Shown in pieces: positions 44,214-53,093 of a DNA stretch of 64,000 nucleotides; within the stretch, counting starts at the first letter, position 1, and each line of letters starts with the position of its first letter. This DNA is from Bordetella avium (GTDB lineage: Bacteria; Pseudomonadota; Gammaproteobacteria; Burkholderiales; Burkholderiaceae_B): positions 2,914,001-2,978,000 of the forward strand of contig NZ_CP139969.1 of assembly GCF_034424645.1 (NCBI RefSeq), in the 5' to 3' direction. Under the pieces are notes generated by a model, which was given only the letters and a program-made list of their open reading frames with translations, searched no databases and was not told the origin of the DNA. The translations under genes were made by a program, and so were the position numbers.

Positions 44214-45794
44214 TCAGACCAGGGCCGGCGGCGCACGCACGGGGGTCCGGCCCAGTTTGAAAGCGCTGACCGACCCCAGCAATTCACGCGCCTGCTCCTG
44301 CATGGCGCCGGACGCAGCGGCGGCTTGCTCGACCATGGCCGCGTTCTGCTGCGTGTTCGCATCCATCTGCGACACCGCCTGATTCACCTGCTCGATGCCG
44401 ATGGATTGCTCGGCGGAGGCCGCGGTGATTTCACCCATGATATCGCTCACCCGGCGAACCGAGTTGACGATGTCCCGCATGGTGGCGCCAGCGTTTTCGA
44501 CCTGCCTCGCCCCCATGCCGACCTTGCTGACGGAATCCTCGATCAGATGTTTGATCTCTTTGGCGGCGCTGGCGCTGCGCTGCGCCAGGGAACGCACTTC
44601 GGCGGCGACCACGGCGAAACCCTTGCCCTGCTCCCCCGCCCTCGCCGCCTCGACCGCCGCGTTCAGGGCCAGAATATTGGTCTGGAAAGCAATGCCGTCG
44701 ATGACCGCCACAATCTCGGCGATCTTGCCGGAACTGGCCGTAATATCCTGCATGGTGTGCACCACGTCGGCCACCACCTTGCCGCCGCGCAACGCCACCT
44801 CCGACGCGCTGGAGGTCAGCTGATTGGCTTGCAGGGCATTGTCCGCGTTTTGCCTGACCGTTGAAGCCAGCTCCTCCATCGAGGCGGCCGTCTGCTCCAG
44901 CGAAGCCGCCTGTTCTTCCGTGCGCGCGGACAGGTCGATATTGCCAGCCGCGATCTGATTGGACGCCGAGGAAATATTCTCGGCACCCACCCGAATACCG
45001 GCTACGGTGCTCGCCAGCCGCGCGTTCATATCGCGCAAAGCCAGCAACAAACGGCCCGTTTCGTCCTTGCCCTGCACGTCGATGCGCAGGGTAAGGTCGC
45101 CGGCGGCCACGGTTTCGGCAATCTTCACGGCGTAGCCAATAGGCCGCACGATGCTGCGGGTGACAAGCCAGCCTAGCAATCCGCCCAGCACGAGCGCCGT
45201 CAGGCCAAATGCAAACAGCAGTGCGCGCACCAAGTTGGAAGCGTATTCGGCCTGCTCGCCGGCGAGGTCGGCTTGGCCGCGCGCCATATCGCCATAATCC
45301 CCCACCCGGTCGATATAGGCCTGCATCATGGGCCGCAGTTGCTCGTTGACCAAAGCATCGAGCCGCGCCATGTCGGCCGGGTCATTACGGCTTTTGATTT
45401 CCGCGGCCTGCGCCCGAGCCTGGCGATAGTTATCCATCGCCGGCCAGATATCAGCCAGTGCGCGCTCACCGGCCGCTGAGGCGTATTTCTCCAGGCTGGC
45501 GCGGATTTCATTGCTTCGTTTGGTCTGCGCTGCGAACTTGGCCAGCAAGCGTTGCTGCTCTTGGGGATCGGAACCGCGCAAAAAGGCCGACACCGCTTCC
45601 AGGTGAGAATCCAGCACGCCTCGCCATTCCGTCGTGAGCGCCACCCGCCGCAGCGAGTCGCCAAGATGATGCTGCGCCGCGCGCATCTGGGCCACGCCCC
45701 ACAGACTAGCCCCCATCATGGCGCCCATCAGCAGCAACAGCACCCAGATACTGCCCCCCAACCGCGTGCCGATTTTGTAATTATTTAGTCTCAT
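44214..45794 (-). CDS. Methyl-accepting chemotaxis protein, Tar/Tsr-like
   Basis: A 526-residue transmembrane chemoreceptor. Helix 1 (residues about 15-35), a periplasmic four-helix-bundle sensor (to about 185), helix 2 (about 190-210), a HAMP domain ([21 protein letters not shown]) and a long signalling hairpin whose tip contains [23 protein letters not shown]. Methylation regions flank the hairpin. No C-terminal CheR pentapeptide is seen. Ligand unknown. Confidence 0.9.
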   Translation of the reverse strand: MRLNNYKIGTRLGGSIWVLLLLMGAMMGASLWGVAQMRAAQHHLGDSLRRVALTTEWRGVLDSHLEAVSAFLRGSDPQEQQRLLAKFAAQTKRSNEIRASLEKYASAAGERALADIWPAMDNYRQARAQAAEIKSRNDPADMARLDALVNEQLRPMMQAYIDRVGDYGDMARGQADLAGEQAEYASNLVRALLFAFGLTALVLGGLLGWLVTRSIVRPIGYAVKIAETVAAGDLTLRIDVQGKDETGRLLLALRDMNARLASTVAGIRVGAENISSASNQIAAGNIDLSARTEEQAASLEQTAASMEELASTVRQNADNALQANQLTSSASEVALRGGKVVADVVHTMQDITASSGKIAEIVAVIDGIAFQTNILALNAAVEAARAGEQGKGFAVVAAEVRSLAQRSASAAKEIKHLIEDSVSKVGMGARQVENAGATMRDIVNSVRRVSDIMGEITAASAEQSIGIEQVNQAVSQMDANTQQNAAMVEQAAAASGAMQEQARELLGSVSAFKLGRTPVRAPPALV

Positions 45795-46010
45795 TACTAG
45801 TAAATTCTACTATTTTTGTGAACTATTGTAACAATTATCGCCTCTTGCTCTAAGGGGGTCAAGGCATAGGGGGACAGATTCCTTGGATTTTATTGATGCC
45901 GGTCAATTTTCTCCGCAAACAGGCCCCTAAGACCTGTCCGGCAAGCCTCGGAGATTCGGACATGTAAAACAGTCGGCGCGTGTAAACTCCTGGCTTTTTG
46001 GCCCTGCTGC

Positions 46011-46706
46011 ATGGTGCAATCGCCCCGGCGTTCCGGTGTTGGCGGACCGGCTTTCATCCGCTTGCTGACCCGCTTGACCGACGCGGACGTTCCCGAGTCT
46101 GGACAATCCCTTTCCGACCGTCTCAGCCAATGGCTGGGCTGGACAGACGGGCTTGCTCTCGCGGCAGCGCTAAACAGCCATCCCATGCCTGGCGAGGCTC
46201 GCCTGGATCGGGTCCAGGAGCGCGATCTGATATTGCTGCGCGCCGGGCTGTCCAACGCGATCGCGCGCGACATCAAACAGCGCGGCCCCTCGCCATTTCA
46301 GGCCAAGGACGCGCCCGCCGAAGATGACTACCGGACCTACCGCCAGCTCTATCTGGCCTTGCAGCAAACCATGGAAACGCGCATCGGCAACCTGCGCACC
46401 CGCCTGCGGGCCACGCTGGCAACGAGCACGCCCGAGCTAACCCAGCTGGCCGTGATCGACGCCATCATGGAACGCGCCCTGATCCCACATGAGCGCGCCC
46501 TCCTGGCCAATGTGCCCGGCCTGCTCGAAAAACACTTTCAGCGCCTGCGCCTGGCCGAAGAAGAGGCCAGCCAGCCAGAGGCCCGACATGGCGGCTGGCT
46601 GCAAACCTTTCGCCAGGACATGCAAAGTGTTCTGCTCGCCGAGCTCGATGTTCGACTACAACCAGTCGAAGGGCTGTTCGCCGCTCTTCGTATAAGGACG
46701 TCATGA
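46011..46706 (+). CDS. DUF3348 family protein, first gene of Zorya-like motor operon
   Basis: A 231-residue soluble, mostly helical protein of the DUF3348 type (PAFIRLLTRLTDADVPESGQ, SLSDRLSQWLGWTDGLALAAAL). There is no signal peptide or membrane segment and no catalytic motif. Its stop overlaps the next start (ATGA), so production is tied to the channel protein. Genes of this family usually precede DUF802 genes in Burkholderiales, to my knowledge. It may be a cytoplasmic adaptor or effector at the tip of the tail of the motor; that is inference. Confidence 0.8.
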   Translation: MVQSPRRSGVGGPAFIRLLTRLTDADVPESGQSLSDRLSQWLGWTDGLALAAALNSHPMPGEARLDRVQERDLILLRAGLSNAIARDIKQRGPSPFQAKDAPAEDDYRTYRQLYLALQQTMETRIGNLRTRLRATLATSTPELTQLAVIDAIMERALIPHERALLANVPGLLEKHFQRLRLAEEEASQPEARHGGWLQTFRQDMQSVLLAELDVRLQPVEGLFAALRIRTS

Positions 46707-49700
46707 CCCGTCTCCTACACATCATCGTCTTTCTCACGGGTTTGGCCGCCATAGGCTGGATTGGCGCCGGTTATGCCGGCACGAATCCCCTGGCGCTTTC
46801 CATCACCGCCCTGATCGCCGTCTGTTATCTGGCCGGCGCCATCGAATTGCTGTGTTATCAACAGGCCACTCGCAGCCTGACACGGGCCTTGCAAGGGCTG
46901 AGCACCGCTCCCGCACAACTCTCGGACTGGCTCGACAGCCTGCACCCCAGCTTGCGCAACACGGCGCGACTGCGCATCGAGGGCGAGCGCATAAGCCTGC
47001 CCGGCCCCGCCCTGACTCCCTATCTCGTGGGTCTCTTGGTCTTGCTGGGCATGCTCGGCACCTTTCTGGGCATGGTCGCCACGCTGCGCGGCACCGGCAT
47101 GGCGCTGGAAAGCGCCACCGACCTGGCGGCCATGCGCGCCTCGCTGGCTGCGCCCGTCAAAGGCCTGGGTTTCGCCTTCGGCACCTCGGTCGCCGGCGTG
47201 GCCGCCTCGGCCATGCTGGGCCTGCTCTCGGCCCTGTGCCGCCGCTCGCGCCTGCAGGCGGGCCAATTGCTCGACACGCAAGCGGCCACAACGCTGCGCG
47301 CCTATTCGCTGGCCCATCAACGCGAGGAAAGCTTCAAGCTGCTGCGCGGTCAGGCAGAGGTCATGCCGGCACTGGCCGAACAGCTAGCCGCCATGATGGC
47401 CGCCATGCAGCGCCAGAATCAAACCCTGAACGAACAACTGCTGGCAGGTCAGCAGGCCTTCCACAGCAAGACCGAAGCAGTCTATGGACGTCTGGCCAAC
47501 TCGGTGGAAACCGCACTCACCCACAGCGTGAGCGCCAGCGCCCAGGCTGCTGGCGCCGCCATCCAACCCGCTGTCGAAACCACCATGCAAACCCTGGCGC
47601 GCGAAACCACGGCCTGGCGCGAGACCATCACCCAGGCCATGCAAGCGCAAATGGATGGCCTGTCGGCACGCCTGGAGAAAACCAGCGCTGCCCTAGCCGG
47701 TAACTGGTCTCATGCTCTGGCCGAGCAGCAGCAGACCAACCAGATACTGAACCAGGATCTGCGCGCCACGCTGGAGGGTTTCAGCGCGGGTTTCGATACC
47801 CGCGCAGGTGCGCTGCTGGCGGATGTGTCGGCCAGGCTGGAGCACAGCACCTCGGCACTGGCGGCCGGCTCGGAACACACGGCGCAGGCCTGGTCGCAAG
47901 CCTTGCAACGCCAGCAGGAAAACCAGGAAGCGCTGGCTGCGCAACTGAGCGCGGCGCTGGCGCAATTTGCTGGCACCTTTGAAACCCGCTCGGCCAGCTT
48001 GCTCACGCAGATTACCGAGCGCCTCACCACCGTCACTGACAGCGTCACGGCCACCCAGACGGGCGTGGCCGCCACCTGGCAGACCGCGCTGGCTGAACAG
48101 CGGACAGCTCAGCACGCTCTCACCCGCGAACTAAGCGGCATGCTGGAACAGTTCGGCCAGAACTTCGACCAGCGCGCGACGTCGCTGGTCGATGGCGTGG
48201 CCGCCCGCCTGGACGGCGCGGCCGGCAGCATCGCCAACCATGCCCAGCACACCCTGGCCGCCTGGCAAGAAGCCCTGGCCAGCCAACAGCAGGGGCAGCA
48301 AGACCTCAACCAGGGCCTGCGCAGCACGCTGGAACAATTCGGCCAGAACTTCGACCAGCGTGCGACGTCGCTGGTCGATGGCGTAGCCGCCCGCCTGGAC
48401 GGCGCGGCCGGCAGCATCGCCAACCATGCCCAGCGCACCCTGGCCGCCTGGCAAGAAGCCCTGGCCAGCCAACAGCAGGGGCAGCAAGCCCTCAACCAGG
48501 GCCTGCGCAGCACGCTGGAACAATTCGGCCAGAACTTCGACCAGCGTGCGAAGTCGCTGGTCGATGGCGTGGCCGCCCGCCTGGACGGCGCGGCCGGCAG
48601 CATCGCCAACCATGCCCAGCACACCCTGGCCGCCTGGCAAGAAGCCCTGGCCAGCCAACAGCAGGGGCAGCAAGCCCTCAACCAGTGCCTGCGCAGCACG
48701 CTGGAGCAATTCGCGCACACCTTCGAAACCCGCTCGGGCGCGCTGATCGACGGCATTGCCGCCCGTCTGGAGAGCAGCGCGGCAGCGGTGTCGGCCAACA
48801 CGGCGAACACCCTGCAAGAATGGCGCAGCGCGCTCGACGGGCAAGCCCGCGAACAGGCGGCGCTGGCTCAGCACCTGCGCGATGCGCTGGCAGGTTTCGC
48901 AGCCGCCTTCGACACCCGCTCGGCCAGCCTGGTCGACAAGGTGGCGGCCCGCCTGGATGTCACCACCGAGCAACTAGCGCGGGCATGGGGCGAAGCGCTG
49001 GCCCAGCACGAACAAGCCAGCGCCGCGCTGACCGGTGCGCATCAACAGGCGCTGGATGCGGCAGCGCAACGTTTCGAAGACCATTCGGCGTCTTTGCTGG
49101 CCACAATCGATCAGGCCCATGGCCGCCTGCATGGCGAACTGGCCGCTCGCGACGAGGCGCGGCTGTCGGCCTGGACACAATCCCTAGCCGGCGTGGCTGC
49201 GGCATTGCGCACCGAATGGGAAGACACCGGCAACCGCAGTCTGGCGCGTCAACAGGAAATCTGCGACAACTTCTCGGCTGCCATCAGCGACATCACCACC
49301 CAGGCCGACATGCAGTCCCAGCGCACTATCGCCGAAATCGAACGCCTGCTGGAGGCCGCGTCACAAGCGCCCAAGGCCGCCGCCGACATGGTGGCCGAGC
49401 TGCGGCAAAAACTCTCTGACAGCATGGCGCGCGATAACGCCATGCTGCAAGAGCGCGGTCATCTGCTGGAAACGGTCGATACCCTGTTGCAGGCCATCAA
49501 TCACGCCAGCACCGAACAGCGCAGCGCGGTGGACGCGCTGGTGGCCTCGTCGGCCGAACTGCTGGACCGGGTAGGCCATCGTTTCACCGAGCATATAGCA
49601 GGCGAAACCGGCAAAATTGCGGCCGTGGCCGATCAAGTCAGCGGCAGCGCCGCCGACGTCGCCAGCCTGGGCGAAGCTCTGGGCACGGCGGTACGCCTGT

Positions 49701-49894
49701 TCGACGAGTCCAACAGCAAGCTGGTAGCCCAGCTTGAGCGAATCGAATCGGCGCTGGCCAAATCACTGACCCGCAGCGACGAACAGCTGGCCTATTACGT
49801 GGCCCAGGCCCGCGAAGTCGTTGACCTTTCCATGCTGTCGCAAAAACAGATCCTGCAAGAACTGCGGCAAATCAACCATGACGGCACGGCATGA
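46703..49894 (+). CDS. MotA/TolQ/ExbB-like channel protein with giant DUF802-repeat helical tail, ZorA-like
   Basis: A 1063-residue protein. Helices at about residues 5-25 and 28-50, then 107-128 and 154-178, form a stator-like core: LLGMLGTFLGMVATLRG matches the MotA/TolQ/ExbB third-helix motif, and GLGFAFGTSVAGVAASAMLG the fourth. The rest is cytoplasmic and helical. Residues about 357-790 are seven or more 62-residue repeats (186-bp period). ZorA of Zorya defence has the same plan, a five-helix-bundle channel with a long tail. Partner of the downstream MotB/OmpA protein. Overlaps both neighbours by four bases. Confidence 0.85.
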   Translation: MTRLLHIIVFLTGLAAIGWIGAGYAGTNPLALSITALIAVCYLAGAIELLCYQQATRSLTRALQGLSTAPAQLSDWLDSLHPSLRNTARLRIEGERISLPGPALTPYLVGLLVLLGMLGTFLGMVATLRGTGMALESATDLAAMRASLAAPVKGLGFAFGTSVAGVAASAMLGLLSALCRRSRLQAGQLLDTQAATTLRAYSLAHQREESFKLLRGQAEVMPALAEQLAAMMAAMQRQNQTLNEQLLAGQQAFHSKTEAVYGRLANSVETALTHSVSASAQAAGAAIQPAVETTMQTLARETTAWRETITQAMQAQMDGLSARLEKTSAALAGNWSHALAEQQQTNQILNQDLRATLEGFSAGFDTRAGALLADVSARLEHSTSALAAGSEHTAQAWSQALQRQQENQEALAAQLSAALAQFAGTFETRSASLLTQITERLTTVTDSVTATQTGVAATWQTALAEQRTAQHALTRELSGMLEQFGQNFDQRATSLVDGVAARLDGAAGSIANHAQHTLAAWQEALASQQQGQQDLNQGLRSTLEQFGQNFDQRATSLVDGVAARLDGAAGSIANHAQRTLAAWQEALASQQQGQQALNQGLRSTLEQFGQNFDQRAKSLVDGVAARLDGAAGSIANHAQHTLAAWQEALASQQQGQQALNQCLRSTLEQFAHTFETRSGALIDGIAARLESSAAAVSANTANTLQEWRSALDGQAREQAALAQHLRDALAGFAAAFDTRSASLVDKVAARLDVTTEQLARAWGEALAQHEQASAALTGAHQQALDAAAQRFEDHSASLLATIDQAHGRLHGELAARDEARLSAWTQSLAGVAAALRTEWEDTGNRSLARQQEICDNFSAAISDITTQADMQSQRTIAEIERLLEAASQAPKAAADMVAELRQKLSDSMARDNAMLQERGHLLETVDTLLQAINHASTEQRSAVDALVASSAELLDRVGHRFTEHIAGETGKIAAVADQVSGSAADVASLGEALGTAVRLFDESNSKLVAQLERIESALAKSLTRSDEQLAYYVAQAREVVDLSMLSQKQILQELRQINHDGTA
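47771..49072 (+). repeat. Seven tandem 186-bp repeats in the tail gene
   Basis: Unit starts fall at 47771, 47957, 48143, 48329, 48515, 48701 and 48887, exactly 186 bases apart. Units 3-5 (48143-48700) are nearly identical at DNA level, with 4-5 substitutions between neighbours; outer units are diverged. Each encodes 62 residues beginning Leu-Glu/Ala-x-Phe. The period keeps frame, so unequal crossing-over can change tail length. Confidence 0.9.
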
Positions 49895-50541
49895 GAGATG
49901 AGCTCGACGCTGGCCAGGACACCCCGGCGCCCGCCTGGGCAGTCTTTGGTGATCTGATGGCCGTACTGCTGGGCGCCTTTGTGCTCATTCTGGTGGGCAT
50001 TATCGGCGTGCAGCTGCAACTGTCGGTCAAGCTGGACGAAGAAGTCAAAGAACGTCAGGCCGAAACCCAGCGGCGCGAGACGCTGGAACAGGCGCTGGCC
50101 GTGCCTCTGGCCGGAGGCCGCGTGACGCTGGTCGATGGCCGCATCGGGATCAGCGGCAGCGTGCTGTTCGCGCTGAATTCCGACCAGCTTCAGCCAGAAG
50201 GCCGGGAGCTGCTCATGAGCCTGGCCGAGCCGCTGAAAACCTATCTCCAGAGCCGCGACGAAATCCTGATGGTCAGCGGGTTTACCGATAACCAGCGCGT
50301 GAGTGAGCACAACCGTCGTTTCAGCGACAACTGGGAGCTTTCCGCTCAGCGTGCGCTTACCGTGACACGCGCCCTGATCGACGCGGGCATTCCCGCGTCA
50401 TCGCTGTTCGCGGCGGCTTTCGGCTCCGAGCAGCCGGTGGCCTCCAATGACGATGCTGAAGGCCAGGCCAAAAACCGCCGCGTGGAAATCGCGCCGGTGC
50501 CCCGTCAGACCGGCACCGGCAAGGACGCTGCGCGTGACTGA
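49891..50541 (+). CDS. MotB/OmpA-like peptidoglycan-binding partner, ZorB-like
   Basis: A 216-residue protein. A short cytoplasmic N-terminus precedes one transmembrane helix (residues 17-40, VFGDLMAVLLGAFVLILVG) carrying Asp21, in the position of the proton-binding aspartate of MotB, TolR, ExbD and ZorB. A linker then leads to an OmpA-type domain (about residues 70-205): FTDNQRVSEHNRRFSDNWELSAQRA and NRRVEI hold the peptidoglycan-contact residues. It should form a 5:2 complex with the preceding channel protein. Overlaps both neighbours. Confidence 0.88.
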   Translation: MRDELDAGQDTPAPAWAVFGDLMAVLLGAFVLILVGIIGVQLQLSVKLDEEVKERQAETQRRETLEQALAVPLAGGRVTLVDGRIGISGSVLFALNSDQLQPEGRELLMSLAEPLKTYLQSRDEILMVSGFTDNQRVSEHNRRFSDNWELSAQRALTVTRALIDAGIPASSLFAAAFGSEQPVASNDDAEGQAKNRRVEIAPVPRQTGTGKDAARD

Positions 50542-51097
50542 GCGCCTGCAACGCTGGCGCGAGCAGGGCGCCGACCGCCTTGATCCCTGCGGCTTCGCGC
50601 GGCTTGAGGCCCTGGCGCGGCGCGTCCAAGCCTTGGCCGGCGGCGCACGCGAGGCGGCCCAAGCCCATCTGGCGCGGCATCTTGACGACTACGCAGCCCG
50701 GCTTGCCGCCGTGCAGGCCGCGCCGGCCGCGCCCGAGACCCCGCCCTTGAGCGAATTACAGGCCTTACTGGCTCACATCGCCGAGCGGCCTGCAGGCCTG
50801 GACCATTCTTTGCGCGAACACTACCCAGACCTGCCGCTGCTGGACAGTTTCCGCGCGCTCTGGACGCGCTTGAGCGCCGACCAGCAACTGCGTCAATCCA
50901 TGGCGCAGTTGCCGGAAAATGCCGGGCCGCTGAACGCCGACCATCTGGCGCACCGGGCGCTATCGCATATGCGGGCGCTCTCGCCCGACTATCTGTATCA
51001 GTTCATGAGCTATGTCGAAACGCTGTCATGGCTGGAGCGGCTGACCGCGCCCGCCCCGCCCAAAGAGCCTCGCCGCGCGCGCAAGCCACGGTCCTGA
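50534..51097 (+). CDS. DUF2894 family protein, last gene of the motor operon
   Basis: A 187-residue soluble helical protein of the DUF2894 type. The GTG at 50534 overlaps the preceding stop by eight bases. The central stretch DHSLREHYPDLPLLDSFRALWTRL and the conserved-looking MRALSPDYLYQFMSYVETLSWLERL precede a basic proline/arginine tail (PPKEPRRARKPRS). No membrane segment. Together with DUF3348 it is a candidate cytoplasmic effector of the motor, by position only. Confidence 0.78.
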   Translation: MTERLQRWREQGADRLDPCGFARLEALARRVQALAGGAREAAQAHLARHLDDYAARLAAVQAAPAAPETPPLSELQALLAHIAERPAGLDHSLREHYPDLPLLDSFRALWTRLSADQQLRQSMAQLPENAGPLNADHLAHRALSHMRALSPDYLYQFMSYVETLSWLERLTAPAPPKEPRRARKPRS

Positions 51098-51151
51098 AGC
51101 AGCCCGGCTCGAGCAGGCGCCGAGATCGGCTCGCTCAAGCGAGCCTGCGAA

Positions 51152-51730
51152 TTAAAGCTCGCGCGCCTTTCGCGGCATGCCCGCCACCGCAAAATTGCCG
51201 GCACCCAGATGATGCAGCGTATGCAGGTCGCGATTGGCTTCAGAGAAATTCCAGTGCCCGCCAGAGAAAATGCGCGGATCGGCAGCTGCACTCACCACCT
51301 CGGCAAAGCAGGTGTCGTAAGCATCTTCAGTGTGTTGTTCGGGAATCCGGCGGCACTCCATCCAGGCCGCCATGCCCTGCTCGATCAGGGGCAGACCCAG
51401 CACCGGGCCGTCAAAAGTCGCAAGACCATAGCGCAGAAACTTGTCGCCATCGCGGCCTGATACGCTGCCTACGGCATAGGTTTGGTCCACCCAGGCCGCG
51501 CCCGGTATAAGCAGGGCGAAATGGCCGCTGGCATGCAGCAGCTCCCGCGTATAACTGTGCTTGTCGATCACCACCGACACACGGGGCGGCGAGAACTCCA
51601 CCGGCATGGACCAGGCCGCCGCCATGATGTTGCGCGCAGCGCCATGGCGCGTGGTGACGAGCACGGTCGGACCATGATTGATAAGGCGGCTGGCGTGTTC
51701 CAGCGCCACGGACTGAAAATGGGAAGACAT
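51152..51730 (-). CDS. Flavin reductase-like FMN-binding protein
   Basis: A 192-residue protein of the flavin-reductase-like split-barrel family; ARNIMAAAWSMPVEFSPPRVSVVID is the typical FMN-binding region. The ATG at 51730 follows AGGAGCACCC. Such proteins reduce or bind FMN and can act with a monooxygenase; no partner is adjacent. It converges with the DUF2894 gene. Confidence 0.85.
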   Translation of the reverse strand: MSSHFQSVALEHASRLINHGPTVLVTTRHGAARNIMAAAWSMPVEFSPPRVSVVIDKHSYTRELLHASGHFALLIPGAAWVDQTYAVGSVSGRDGDKFLRYGLATFDGPVLGLPLIEQGMAAWMECRRIPEQHTEDAYDTCFAEVVSAAADPRIFSGGHWNFSEANRDLHTLHHLGAGNFAVAGMPRKAREL

Positions 51731-51779
51731 GGGTGCTCCTGAAGATACTGCGGCGTAACAGCCTGCCGATTGAACCAAA

Positions 51780-52964
51780 ATGCGCATCGCTTCGCCACCG
51801 GAGCACGTGCTACATTCCCAAGCCTTGCGGCGGAATCGCCGCCTGGAGAAAGTGTTGTCTGCCCGCTTTACCGCCTGGCTGAGCGCCTTCGCGCCAGTCC
51901 CCGCCGGAGCCAATTCCCGCGAAAAATGCTATGGCGCCCTGGGCGCCCTGATCGGCCTGTTATGCACCGAATGGATAGGCCGCCACGTGCTCGGCGCTGC
52001 CAGCCTCTGGATCATTCCGCCGATGGGCGCATCCGCCGTATTGCTGTTCGCCGCCCCCGCCAGCCCGCTGGCCCAACCCTGGTCCCTCATGGGCGGCAAC
52101 GTCGTATCCGCCCTGGTGGGCGTGGCCTGCGCGCTTTATATTCCCGACATCGCGCTGGCGGCGGCGCTGGCATGCGGATTGGCGATCGCAGCCATGTTCG
52201 CGCTGCGCTGCCTGCACCCGCCAGGCGGCGCGGTGGCCCTGACCGCGGTGCTGGGCGGACCGGCCGTCGCCAAGCTCGGCTTCGGCTTTGCCCTCTGGCC
52301 CGTGGGCATCAACTCCCTAGCGCTGCTCGGCATGGCTTTGCTGTTCAACGGCCTGCTAAAACGGCATTATCCCCGCCGCCCCCAAGATAGCGCCACGCCG
52401 CACCGAACGCGCGACCCAGCCCCCAGCCAGCGCCTGGGCTTCTCGCCCGAAGACCTGCGCCAAACCCTGGCCGAACGCGGCGAGTTGCTGGACATCAGCG
52501 AAGAGGATCTCCAGGCCATCGTGATCGCGGCGGAAACCCGCGCCGCATCGCGGCGCCACGCCGAGCTGCGGTGCGCCGACATCATGTCGCGTGATGTGGT
52601 GAGTGTCACGGCACAGGATAGCCTGGCGCATGCGCTGGCCTTGATGCGACACCACCGTCTGAGCGTGCTGCCGGTGTTGGAGGACGGCCGCTATCTGGGC
52701 CTGCTGCACGAACACGACGCCATGGACGGGCTGAACACCGCGCTGGCCGACTGCCTGCATCGTGACCGCGCCTTCGCCACCCCCGACCTGCCCGCCATCG
52801 AGCTGGCGCGGCCCATGGCGGATGGCCGACACTGCCTGCCCGTGCTCGATGAGCAGGGCCAGTTGCAAGGCCTGGTCACGCAATCGGATCTCATCGCCGC
52901 GCTGTATCAGATCACCCTGGCGCAAGATGAAAAACGGCTGGCGCCCCCCGACGGCGAACACTGA
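51780..52964 (+). CDS. HPP family membrane protein with C-terminal CBS pair
   Basis: A protein of up to 394 residues with about four to five membrane helices. The HPP signature reads RCLHPPGGAVALTAVLGG, and two CBS domains follow (ADIMSRDVVSVTAQDSLAHAL and a second near the C-terminus). Some HPP proteins carry nitrite or other anions in plastids and cyanobacteria; bacterial roles are unclear, and CBS pairs usually bind adenosine nucleotides. Start uncertain: ATG 51780 lacks a ribosome site, while TTG 51855 (and GTG 51852) follow GGAG and would remove about 25 basic residues. Confidence 0.8.
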   Translation: MRIASPPEHVLHSQALRRNRRLEKVLSARFTAWLSAFAPVPAGANSREKCYGALGALIGLLCTEWIGRHVLGAASLWIIPPMGASAVLLFAAPASPLAQPWSLMGGNVVSALVGVACALYIPDIALAAALACGLAIAAMFALRCLHPPGGAVALTAVLGGPAVAKLGFGFALWPVGINSLALLGMALLFNGLLKRHYPRRPQDSATPHRTRDPAPSQRLGFSPEDLRQTLAERGELLDISEEDLQAIVIAAETRAASRRHAELRCADIMSRDVVSVTAQDSLAHALALMRHHRLSVLPVLEDGRYLGLLHEHDAMDGLNTALADCLHRDRAFATPDLPAIELARPMADGRHCLPVLDEQGQLQGLVTQSDLIAALYQITLAQDEKRLAPPDGEH

Positions 52965-53030
52965 CAGCAGCGCCCGAAGCTAAAAATCCCGGCAAACCGA
53001 GCTGTACGATGCCTGGATGATGCCGCCTCA

Positions 53031-53067
53031 GGCGGCGTTGCAAGCGTAAAGGGCTTGCAACGCCGCC
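53031..53067. terminator. Convergent terminator between the HPP gene and ilvE
   Basis: A perfect 15-bp stem (GGCGGCGTTGCAAGC and its complement) around a seven-base loop. Long and GC-rich, but without a clear T-run. Confidence 0.65.
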
Positions 53068-53093
53068 ACCCGCGCTGAATCTCTGTGCGACGC

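Noticed and set aside
48143..48700. Tandem repeats considered as a CRISPR array
   Set aside because: Units are 186 bases, contiguous with no spacers, and are coding in a single frame.
48131..48973. Repetitive minus-strand frames within the motor tail gene
   Set aside because: They are mirror frames of the 186-bp repeats on the plus strand; the plus-strand frame has family homology and operon context.
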